This document shows, in pieces, positions 7,156 through 15,130 of a stretch of DNA of 64,000 nt. Where the stretch lies: contig NZ_CP106841.1 of the NCBI RefSeq assembly GCF_027557445.1, positions 1,412,001 through 1,476,000 on the forward strand. The letters are read 5' to 3'. The first letter of the stretch is position 1, and each line of letters starts with the position of its first letter. The position numbers and the translations under genes are program-made. Below the pieces are notes generated by a model. The model made no database searches. It was not told where the DNA came from and saw nothing but the letters and a program-made list of their open reading frames with translations. The DNA is from Paenalcaligenes faecalis (lineage in GTDB: Bacteria; Pseudomonadota; Gammaproteobacteria; Burkholderiales; Burkholderiaceae_B).

Positions 7156-10100
7156 TCACCCCTTACCCGGACAAGAAAATGCAGTGAGTTCGGGCAACTG
7201 AAAAGGACTTAACGCTGAATAGGCCCTAAACTCTACGGTCACATAACGGCCATTCAAATGAAAGGTCGCCTCTGTGATTTCAGGTGAGCGTCCCCGACGC
7301 ACAGAACTCGCTTGATCTAACAGTCTATGCAATGCCCAAGGCCCCATCGTCGACAAGCCTGAAGCTCCTTGCTGAGGCATGACACTTAACACCACTTGAT
7401 TACTACCGCGCTCGCCTGGCCACTGCACCGTCGTTGCGACCTGAGGCCCGTGGGCATAATGAATCACCTGACCATCAATATCCAAACTAATTTGGCTAAT
7501 CGACGCATCCATATCCACTATCCGCACTGCCACCCTAAATGAAGGCTCCATACGACCAGCAGCAAAAAACACATCTCGAATGATCCCCGCCTGCTCAAAG
7601 GAGCGCAGGTATCGTGCAGCCTCGCCTTGGACACCATCTATTCCTGGTTTAAAACGCATTTGCGTGCCGGACCTATCCACCAAACGACTCAGCTCCTGAT
7701 CAAAAAACTGATCCATCATTTGCTGTGGCCCAAAAAAACGAGCAAAATCATTCGGAGCCACATCCGTTTTGCTTTTACTAAATGGATAGCGCCCCGCTAT
7801 GGTGCGACGACAATAACTACCTAATACCGCATTCACGTCTTCACCCACTTGCTGTTGACGCACCCGATTGACATTCATCGCGGCTTGGCCAGCCAGTTGA
7901 TCTAACATGCCTCCTACGGCATCAGGCATTCGGCCCGACTCAGCCTGTAACTTGCTCAGCACGTCAGCTGGTGGCAACGGGTTTTGACTGCGCAAAGCAG
8001 AATCTGCTGCCGTCAAATAGGTGTAAAGCTCATTTAATAACTGTAAGGTGCTATCAATAGGGGCTGGGGTATTTGGATTCACTTGATTCGCCAATTCGTG
8101 ATAGCGCACAAAATGCCTATCTACCATCTGCTCCAAACGCGTTGGTGAACTGTCTACCCGTACTGCATTCTCTAGCCCTATAGGACCAAACATTTGCTCT
8201 AAGCTCTGACTTGAACTACTCACTCGATCTTTAGCCCGATCAATGATAGAGCGCTGGTAGTTCTGGTCCTCTCGCAACAAAGTCGTCTCAAACGCTACGT
8301 TTTTAATAAAACGACCTAAGGGTGAGTTGGTCGCTGACACACTACGGGATAACTCAATCGCATCAATTAAATTCCGGGGGGTACGTAGACGCACATCAGC
8401 TAAAAACGCATCCCAGTGTTTGACATAGTCCACAAAATACAACCGCTGAACTTCGGTAATCACAGTCAAACGGGGCTGTTGCTTACGCTGATTCACCCCC
8501 AGAATCCAGTCATCATCCATGTGTAACTGTGTAGCCACCTCTTCGACTTTTTTAGAAAAAACATTCCAATAGCCGTTGTATGAAAATAGACCCGGCACAC
8601 CCTCATTCAAGGGCTTGAGGCTATTTCGTTCAAAAATAGTGGTCGCCTCCGCCCCAGCCAAAGAGACCAGACTGCTGTCCTTGATCTCTGTGCTACCGTA
8701 TAAGCGTAATAAACGACTATATATACGCTCAGCCAATCCATATTGATCCAGTTGCTCTCTGGCTTGCTTAACCAAGGTCTCATTTTTTGCAAAAGGCGAG
8801 TGCATGACTTGCCGTGAGAGGAGACGATCTATGTGTTGCGCCAATCGTTCATATTGGGCACGCGTATAATCAGGGGGTAAGGCTTGCTGTAGCTGACGCA
8901 GCACCCATCCTTTTAAGAACACAGCGTCATAACGCTGTGCGTCATACATCATCAAATAAGCACGTAATGCCTCATAGCGCTGTTCTAGGTCATGGGCTGG
9001 AGCCTGAGCCAAAGCCGTCTCAATCACTTGAGCTACCTGCGGCCATAAACTTTGATCTAATTGCTTGTCATACACCGTTTGACTGGCAGACTGAATTTTA
9101 TTGCCCTGATACAAGCCTGCGCTATATCCCCACGGTCTCTGGGGAGGATAAAACCCATCACCAGCCGCTACGTCCCAATTCGCATTGAAAAAGGGCATTA
9201 AGGCAAGCACCTCTGTGCTTCTCTCTATCGTTGTTTGAGCCCCTATACGATCTAGCACGGGGATTTTTTCGGCGACTTGAGCAAGATACTGCTTATTATT
9301 TTGATAGCTCACCCACCACCAGCTCAACAGCACAGCCAATGCCACTGCACTTAACCCATAACCTAACCACTGCAAACGCCTATAACGCTGTTCCCATTTA
9401 ATATTTAAACCGGCCAGCCCTGCCTCTTTAAACACCACGTCTTTTAAGAGGCGATGCAAGAAATAGCTTTTCCCCTCTGTGCCACCAACGCCCGTTGTCG
9501 TAGAAGGCAAACCCAAATCCAACTCTTGCCCTAATTGAGCGGTGACGGGATCAAAGCCCATGCCGCCTTGAGTTCCACTGCTAAAATACACCCCTCTGGG
9601 TGACACGCCAGGCTCAAACTTAGAGCTAGCAAAGACTTCAGTTAAAAAATAGCCGAGTAGATCCTGAATGGACTCAAATTGCTGAGGTAGCAAAAAGGCC
9701 TTCGCTCTTTGCTCTTCAGTCGCTGTCTGTGCTAACACATCCGCCAAGCCATCATCAAGGCGCTGCTGTAATCGTGCAAACTCTTGCTGATACTGTCCTA
9801 ATAAATCAAAGCTCGCTTGCTGACTTTGCTCATAGGCAAAACTAAACCCCCAGACTTGCTCAAGCGACGACCGATCAAAAGACGAAAAATATGGCTCAAA
9901 CCCAGTTAACAAATCCATTTTTGTCACCAGCACGTACACCGGAAAATGGATGCCTAGTTGTTTTTTCAACTCGCCCAACCGTTGCCGTAATACCGCCGCA
10001 TGCTGAATACGATCGGTATCATTTGCACTTAATAAATCCGCCAAACTAATTGTTAAAATAATGCCATTAATAGGCTGACGACCTCTGTACTTACTCAATA

Positions 10101-10761
10101 AAGACAGAAACCCCGTCCACTCCTCCTCGTCACCTGTTGGGTCACTTTCATGGGTGGTGTAACGTCCAGCCGTGTCTAATAACACCGCCTCATCCGTAAA
10201 CCACCAATCACAATTCCGTGTCCCCCCCACGCCTTTTAAAGCCGTTTTACCAAAGGTATCAGCCAATGGAAACGTCAGTCCAGCATTCACCAAAGCCGTC
10301 GTTTTACCAGAGCCAGGTGCTCCTATAAACATATACCAAGGTAATTGATAGACGTGCTGCTGCGAAAATCGCCCTAGCCATGCCTTATCTTGTGACTGTG
10401 CAAACTTGGTGTTTTTCAAAAGCTCAATAGCCTCGTCAAACCGTTTATTTAATGCTTGCACCTCTACATTCTCAGGTGTTTTTTGTTGCGCTGATTCTGT
10501 ATTTTTACTTGGGCGACGTAGTTGACGTAAAAGCTGGGCATTCAACCGCCCTTCTCGCCATTTTCTCCACACAATACGTAATAAATAGAACCCCAAAATA
10601 AGCGCTATCAGCGTGATTCGAGCTTGAGCGCTCTCTAGGGGATACCATTGATTAATGGCTAAAGCGGCCCCTGCCACCCAAATCACATAGCATAGGGCTA
10701 ACAATCCAACTAGAACCCATAAGGTACGGCTCATCACCATCCCTAGTAAACGACCTATCAT
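7156..10761 (-). CDS. tssM: TssM (IcmF), T6SS membrane complex subunit
   Basis: TssM is the inner-membrane core that spans the periplasm and contacts TssL and the TssJ lipoprotein. At 1201 residues it has normal length. Two N-terminal helices (about 10-32 and 48-65) precede a cytoplasmic NTPase-like domain with an intact Walker A motif GAPGSGKTT at 147-155 and a DTAGRY segment further on; a third helix near 465-485 leads to the large periplasmic part, ending in a beta-rich C-terminal domain. The ATG overlaps the tssL stop as ATGA and has AGGAG 7 bases upstream, so the start is well supported and translation is probably coupled. Confidence 0.97.
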   Translation of the reverse strand: MIGRLLGMVMSRTLWVLVGLLALCYVIWVAGAALAINQWYPLESAQARITLIALILGFYLLRIVWRKWREGRLNAQLLRQLRRPSKNTESAQQKTPENVEVQALNKRFDEAIELLKNTKFAQSQDKAWLGRFSQQHVYQLPWYMFIGAPGSGKTTALVNAGLTFPLADTFGKTALKGVGGTRNCDWWFTDEAVLLDTAGRYTTHESDPTGDEEEWTGFLSLLSKYRGRQPINGIILTISLADLLSANDTDRIQHAAVLRQRLGELKKQLGIHFPVYVLVTKMDLLTGFEPYFSSFDRSSLEQVWGFSFAYEQSQQASFDLLGQYQQEFARLQQRLDDGLADVLAQTATEEQRAKAFLLPQQFESIQDLLGYFLTEVFASSKFEPGVSPRGVYFSSGTQGGMGFDPVTAQLGQELDLGLPSTTTGVGGTEGKSYFLHRLLKDVVFKEAGLAGLNIKWEQRYRRLQWLGYGLSAVALAVLLSWWWVSYQNNKQYLAQVAEKIPVLDRIGAQTTIERSTEVLALMPFFNANWDVAAGDGFYPPQRPWGYSAGLYQGNKIQSASQTVYDKQLDQSLWPQVAQVIETALAQAPAHDLEQRYEALRAYLMMYDAQRYDAVFLKGWVLRQLQQALPPDYTRAQYERLAQHIDRLLSRQVMHSPFAKNETLVKQAREQLDQYGLAERIYSRLLRLYGSTEIKDSSLVSLAGAEATTIFERNSLKPLNEGVPGLFSYNGYWNVFSKKVEEVATQLHMDDDWILGVNQRKQQPRLTVITEVQRLYFVDYVKHWDAFLADVRLRTPRNLIDAIELSRSVSATNSPLGRFIKNVAFETTLLREDQNYQRSIIDRAKDRVSSSSQSLEQMFGPIGLENAVRVDSSPTRLEQMVDRHFVRYHELANQVNPNTPAPIDSTLQLLNELYTYLTAADSALRSQNPLPPADVLSKLQAESGRMPDAVGGMLDQLAGQAAMNVNRVRQQQVGEDVNAVLGSYCRRTIAGRYPFSKSKTDVAPNDFARFFGPQQMMDQFFDQELSRLVDRSGTQMRFKPGIDGVQGEAARYLRSFEQAGIIRDVFFAAGRMEPSFRVAVRIVDMDASISQISLDIDGQVIHYAHGPQVATTVQWPGERGSNQVVLSVMPQQGASGLSTMGPWALHRLLDQASSVRRGRSPEITEATFHLNGRYVTVEFRAYSALSPFQLPELTAFSCPGKG

Positions 10762-11948
10762 GGCTGAGCTCCTACTTCTGGCCCAGAGGGCGGCACTAAC
10801 AACATAATTTCCACTCGACGATTTTTCGCTCTATTTTCAGCTGTGCTGTTAGGCACGAGAGGATTAGCCTCGCCTTTCCCCTCAGCCCGTACGCGCGTTT
10901 TATCCAGTAATCGTTGATCTAACAACTGCTTAACCGCATCGGCTCTGGCCTGAGAGAGCTCCCAGTTAGACGGAAAACGTAAGGTCTTAATTGGCACGTT
11001 ATCGCTATAGCCACTCACTAAAATCACACCCTCAGTGCCATTCAACGCATCTGCGACTCGACTCAGTACCGGCAAATAAGCACCACGCACACGATCAGCT
11101 CCGGACTCAAATAGCCCATCTCCACGCAACACCACCACACTTCGATCGGCCTCATCACGTACTGTCAATAAGTCCTCTCGTATTTCTGCGGCTAGGTATT
11201 GCGCCAAATGAACGCGTGCTGCCGGGGTAGGCGCAGCCACTTTTTCTGTTTTGGCTAAAGTGGGAGTACTTACAGCCACAAGTTGCTGAAAAAGAGAATT
11301 AGACTTATCACTTAAAGACCAGCTAAAGCTCACGTAAGTGCCTAGAGCTAAAGCACCTGCCACCACCCCCACAACCCACAGCGGAATAGGTAGCCGTTTT
11401 AATTGTTGCAATACTGGTTTATCTTGCCAATGCTCTGACAAAGGGGGGGCGTAACTAAGCCCAGCACTTTTGAGACTCAGCAATAAGCGCTGTTTAATTG
11501 TTTGTAATTGGGCTCTGCCATTATCAATGACACGATAACGTCCCTCAAAACCCAATGCCAAACAGTAATACAGCAACAACAACAGGTCTTTATAAACAGC
11601 AGGGTTTTGATTCAGCTTAGCCAGCAGATGAAAAAACTTTTCTCCACCCCACGTTTCATTATGAAAGGTCACTAACAAACTATTGGCAGACCACGCTCCA
11701 TTGCCTCCCCATGGGGTAAGCGCTGCGGCTTCATCCAGTACCGTACAAAGACAGTACCTAGCACCTAAAATCATTTCATTACTCACCCCCGCCTGTTGTG
11801 CTCGCAACTCAAACTGACGAATTTCATCAATTAAGCGTAAACGTAACTGCTGGGGATTAGGGTGATTTTTGCTATAACGAATCAATGAAATCAGGCCCAA
11901 CAACGGATTAGCCGCTGTAATTAGCGGGCTTTGTGCTGACTGGGTCAT
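10758..11948 (-). CDS. tssL: TssL (DotU/IcmH) with C-terminal OmpA-like peptidoglycan-binding domain
   Basis: TssL is the inner-membrane partner of TssM and docks the baseplate. The first 180 residues show the DotU fold (NPLLGLISLIRY, YCLCTVLDEAAALTPWG, WGGEKFFHLLAKL, LGFEGRYRV); one helix near 195-215 follows. The periplasmic end is an OmpA-like domain with SGYSDNVPI, WELSQARADAV and the NRAKNRRVEI peptidoglycan-binding block, making this an extended TssL that anchors itself to the cell wall. I use the ATG that overlaps the tssK stop (TAATG) rather than one 11 codons upstream. Its end overlaps tssM. Confidence 0.96.
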   Translation of the reverse strand: MTQSAQSPLITAANPLLGLISLIRYSKNHPNPQQLRLRLIDEIRQFELRAQQAGVSNEMILGARYCLCTVLDEAAALTPWGGNGAWSANSLLVTFHNETWGGEKFFHLLAKLNQNPAVYKDLLLLLYYCLALGFEGRYRVIDNGRAQLQTIKQRLLLSLKSAGLSYAPPLSEHWQDKPVLQQLKRLPIPLWVVGVVAGALALGTYVSFSWSLSDKSNSLFQQLVAVSTPTLAKTEKVAAPTPAARVHLAQYLAAEIREDLLTVRDEADRSVVVLRGDGLFESGADRVRGAYLPVLSRVADALNGTEGVILVSGYSDNVPIKTLRFPSNWELSQARADAVKQLLDQRLLDKTRVRAEGKGEANPLVPNSTAENRAKNRRVEIMLLVPPSGPEVGAQP

Positions 11949-13285
11949 TATGAACTCTGCCTTTGCTTGATAGCCCAACACTCAAGAGCTAAACCAGGAA
12001 AATCCCCAGCCAAATGCAAGGCTAAGCTGCCTTTTTGCTGTAGCTGACGCCACATATCACCTTGCTGCTCTAGCCCAAAATACACATAACCTGCATGTAA
12101 TGGCAGCTCTCTAGGTACATGACTTAAACTGCGCAATGACACGCCAGGCAGTTGCAAATGCACCAGATCACGAATTCGATCAATGGGCCCCAGCTTGGCT
12201 TGGGCAGGAAAGTATTGGCGCAGCTGATCCTCAGGTAGGTCTGCTCGTACCGCCAAAACAAACTGAGCCTGCTCAAGAAGGTACGGCTCGTGCACCACTC
12301 CCACGCGCACCCCTTGCCCTTTATCTACCAGCTCTATACGTACTGCGGCTTGATCTAGCAGCACATTCAGCGCTAAGCGCAACTGTTCAACCAAGGGCAA
12401 AAAACTTTGCTCTAAGTCTTCATGCTGGTACGCTGGCCAAACCGTAGGTAATTTTGTCGGTTGGCTAAATGTGCTCATTGCTCCCAGTAATTCTAAAAAG
12501 CATAGGTACATCTGCTCAGGGTGTTGACGCGTCAACTGGAGCATCCCCCATAATCGATTTCTATACGCGTTCAATGACTGCAGCGCCATTAACTCCGCCA
12601 TATCCCCCGTCATCAACTGTCCAATTTGGTGTAAGCGTTGTGCTAATAATTCACTACGAGCCACCACTAACCCATACACCTCTTTGGTGTAAGCATGTAA
12701 ACGCTCAGAGACGGAATAATGTAATACAGGGGCAATGTACTGCTTATCCAATACCACCGTTGTTTGCGTGTTTTTCTCAATAATGCGAGTAATCGGTAAA
12801 GCAACCCAATCACCATCTACCTGACTCTCTAGCAGTAATTGCCAACGCAATTGGCCTTGTTGGACTAATGCCGGTTCATTCTGGGGGTCACAACGATCTA
12901 GCAATTCGCTCTCTATCACTTGGTAACGAGCCGCGCTATGTTGATTCGCATCAAAACTCACCTCGGTCCCTTGCGGTTGCTGTCTGGGCAAAGCTAAGAA
13001 AACACGCTGGGCATAGGTGTTTGCTGGGATCACTAATGGACTAGGTGCTTGAGAAGCATCAAAAGAAAACACCGTGCCATCAGGCAATAAACCCGCTGCT
13101 TGTTTTACCTGTATCTGACCTAAAGCTAAGGCCGACTCTTCTATCTCTAAACGGTAAAATCCCCAATAATGACTAGAATCACCTGCTTGCTGTAATTGAG
13201 CTTGGGAATGAAAGTACTGTTCGAAATATTGAAAATGCTGGGGGCGCAAAAACATGCCCTCCGTCCAAATCATTTTTGGTGTCAT
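11948..13285 (-). CDS. tssK: TssK, T6SS baseplate-membrane adaptor
   Basis: TssK trimers link the baseplate wedges to the TssJLM membrane complex. The opening KMIWTEGMFLRPQHFQYFEQY is diagnostic of the family. Further conserved parts are YWGFYRLEIEESAL, NAYRNRLWGMLQLTRQHPEQMY and the C-terminal HAGYVYFGLEQQGDMWRQL. The length (445 residues) is typical. tssJ ends about 20 bases upstream and tssL begins inside the TssK stop codon, giving the common tssJ-tssK-tssL-tssM order. Confidence 0.97.
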   Translation of the reverse strand: MTPKMIWTEGMFLRPQHFQYFEQYFHSQAQLQQAGDSSHYWGFYRLEIEESALALGQIQVKQAAGLLPDGTVFSFDASQAPSPLVIPANTYAQRVFLALPRQQPQGTEVSFDANQHSAARYQVIESELLDRCDPQNEPALVQQGQLRWQLLLESQVDGDWVALPITRIIEKNTQTTVVLDKQYIAPVLHYSVSERLHAYTKEVYGLVVARSELLAQRLHQIGQLMTGDMAELMALQSLNAYRNRLWGMLQLTRQHPEQMYLCFLELLGAMSTFSQPTKLPTVWPAYQHEDLEQSFLPLVEQLRLALNVLLDQAAVRIELVDKGQGVRVGVVHEPYLLEQAQFVLAVRADLPEDQLRQYFPAQAKLGPIDRIRDLVHLQLPGVSLRSLSHVPRELPLHAGYVYFGLEQQGDMWRQLQQKGSLALHLAGDFPGLALECWAIKQRQSS

Positions 13286-13304
13286 GATGAAATACCACGT
13301 TGGG

Positions 13305-13820
13305 CTATAAAGAGGGCAAGATGTGCAGTTGGTTTTTTTCTACGCCTATACGTACCAACGCTTGTCGTGGGGAAAACTGCCAAAACTTATAGATATTGGT
13401 CGACTTAGCTGCAGGCAAAGGCACCGTTAAACGCCATTGGCTTTGATTTAAGTCCCTATACCCCGCCACAATTCCCAAATAACGTGCATCCACATGACCG
13501 CTAGAGGCCAACAACTGTGTCTCCTCTGGAGCAATCACCACCGCATCTTGCGCCAAAAGCTGATCGCCAAGCACTGTTGATGCCTGTTGCTGCAAACTAA
13601 AATAGTCAGCAGCCTCAAAGCGGTCTTTAGCTCGGAGTTGATACACCATGATTTGTACCGGTGCGGCCTGACCTTGAGCGGTGGGGTTTTGCTCTGCACT
13701 ACCTGCCAATTGCACGGCATAAGGAATAGCCAGTTTATTTTCAGTCGCGGCACACCCAGATAGCCACAATGCTATCGCACTGACGGATAGCGTCATAAAT
13801 TGACGTCTGTTTTTAGACAT
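13305..13820 (-). CDS. tssJ: TssJ, T6SS outer-membrane lipoprotein
   Basis: Outer-membrane lipoprotein that anchors TssM. From the ATG at 13820 the product begins MSKNRRQFMTLSVSAIALWLSGC, a basic start, hydrophobic core and lipobox LSGC, with Ala after the lipidated Cys as for outer-membrane sorting. The mature part contains VQIMVYQLRAKDRFEAADYFSL and ends LVRIGVEKNQLHI, typical of TssJ/SciN beta-sandwich proteins. A longer frame starts 11 codons upstream, but that start would bury the signal peptide. It is the first gene of the minus-strand T6SS block and is divergent from the lipoprotein gene at 14089. Confidence 0.93.
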   Translation of the reverse strand: MSKNRRQFMTLSVSAIALWLSGCAATENKLAIPYAVQLAGSAEQNPTAQGQAAPVQIMVYQLRAKDRFEAADYFSLQQQASTVLGDQLLAQDAVVIAPEETQLLASSGHVDARYLGIVAGYRDLNQSQWRLTVPLPAAKSTNIYKFWQFSPRQALVRIGVEKNQLHILPSL

Positions 13821-14088
13821 AATCACCACTTGTAAAGCCAATGTAAGAATCACATTGCTGTTATCGGGGTTCTAATCCATAGGGGCCATTATCAAGACCA
13901 TTTATTACAGAATTATGTCTAATAAAAGACTTACACTTGACACCTAAAGTTACTTATATGTCCAAATGAAAATGGATGTCTATTGTCATATTATTGTAAT
14001 AATTTAACGATATGGTGTAAGCAGGTATGCTGTAACCAAGGGGGTCTAATCCATCCATCTATTATTAACTCCCCTTTATGACCGCATT
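13821..14088. promoter_or_regulatory. Divergent intergenic region between tssJ and the tssQ-like gene
   Basis: This 268-base AT-rich gap must hold the promoters of the tssJ block (minus) and of the tssQ-like/FHA pair (plus). It includes TTGACA near 13937, TTGTCA at 13983-13988 and several short AT palindromes (for example ATTATTGTAATAAT). I cannot assign convincing -10/-35 pairs or a sigma-54 site by eye. Confidence 0.5.
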
Positions 14089-14553
14089 ATGCATAACCAT
14101 TTATTCGCAATCAGCACCCAATTAAAGACCTTATCTCGCCTAGGTGTAGCGAGTGGCGTACTTGTTTTAGCCGCATGTGTGCATCAGCCCACCGTCGTTG
14201 ATCCAGAGCCATACCAGCCTTATACGGCAGAGGAAAAAGAACGACTCAGCCAACTAGAGCAGCTTTATATAGAGGGAGATTATGACGGTTTATTACAAAG
14301 CCTAAATCAAGAGCCATTATTAGAACAAGGCGGCACGCCATTCAAAACGGATGCTTATAAATATCAAGCCTTTAGCTATTGCACACTTGGTAATAAAACA
14401 GCCTGTCGCACGAGTTTTCAGAAGCTACTTGAGGCCAACCCGGGGTATTTATTAACCAAGGCAGAAAATACACATCCTGTCTGGGGGCCTATTTTTTCGG
14501 TAGAAAGTCGCAAAATGCGCTCCTCGCGTGTTTGGGTGAAACAGGACTATTAG
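14089..14553 (+). CDS. tssQ: TssQ-like T6SS-associated lipoprotein
   Basis: A 154-residue lipoprotein: a basic and hydrophobic leader ends in the lipobox LAAC near residue 30, followed by HQPTVVDPEPYQPYT. The mature part is helical and TPR-like (RLSQLEQLYIEGDYDGLL, YQAFSYCTLGNKTACRTSF, LLEANPGYLLTKAE), ending with a HPVWGPIF segment. Such a lipoprotein upstream of tssJ and beside an FHA gene is the pattern annotated as TssQ-family T6SS-associated lipoprotein in Burkholderiales; the molecular role is not settled. It is divergent from tssJ and one base from the next gene. The symbol is by context and general resemblance. Confidence 0.65.
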   Translation: MHNHLFAISTQLKTLSRLGVASGVLVLAACVHQPTVVDPEPYQPYTAEEKERLSQLEQLYIEGDYDGLLQSLNQEPLLEQGGTPFKTDAYKYQAFSYCTLGNKTACRTSFQKLLEANPGYLLTKAENTHPVWGPIFSVESRKMRSSRVWVKQDY

Positions 14554-14554
14554 T

Positions 14555-15130
14555 ATGGAACTACTCCTAACACATCAGCAACAGGTAGAGCGATTTACTC
14601 TATCTGAGCCAGGGGCGCTTATTGGCTCTGAAGTAAGTAACGCCATTCATTTGCCTGCAGAAATGGGGGCCTTTTCGCCCTATCATTTAGCCATACGCAT
14701 CGACAACGGTCAGCCTACTATCACAGCACTGAGCCTACACCCCAGCTGCTATCTGGACGATCAACTACTCCCATTAAAACAATCCGTAATCTGGCCTCAA
14801 GGGACAGTCGTCACAGCAGGCCATGTTTCCCTACAGTGGGATGAAAAAGCGGAAACACCCATAGCAACTCCTGAGCCGGTAATCGCTGTGACAACAAGCG
14901 TAGAGCCCAATGCCTTAGAGACTGAGGATATAGACTCTATAAAAGAAGACCCTTTTTCAGACTTGCTCAGTAGCCCAGGGGTAGTACCCGTAGGGGGCGA
15001 ACCGCTTGCAGATACGCACCCCTTTGCCATAGATAATGCCTTGCAGCGCAATAGCGCAGACCCCTTAGGGCAACTTAACCCTAAGGGACTAACGCAAAAT
15101 AACGATCAACTGTTGTCCTTACTAAAGTGA
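14555..15130 (+). CDS. FHA-domain protein of the T6SS (TagH/Fha-like, short form)
   Basis: Residues 1-95 form a forkhead-associated domain: LSEPGALIGSEVSNAIHLP corresponds to the beta strands around the first loop, HLAIRIDNGQPTI to the middle strands and LKQSVIWPQGTVV to the late strands. The canonical phosphothreonine-binding RSxxN pattern is not obvious, so phosphopeptide binding is uncertain. The rest is an acidic, proline-rich tail (about 100-190). In other T6SS loci Fha proteins are controlled by the PpkA kinase or bound by TagF; here the kinase-like protein is probably inactive, leaving TagF (6424) as the likely partner. The gene overlaps the convergent clpV end by 25 bases. Confidence 0.75.
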   Translation: MELLLTHQQQVERFTLSEPGALIGSEVSNAIHLPAEMGAFSPYHLAIRIDNGQPTITALSLHPSCYLDDQLLPLKQSVIWPQGTVVTAGHVSLQWDEKAETPIATPEPVIAVTTSVEPNALETEDIDSIKEDPFSDLLSSPGVVPVGGEPLADTHPFAIDNALQRNSADPLGQLNPKGLTQNNDQLLSLLK

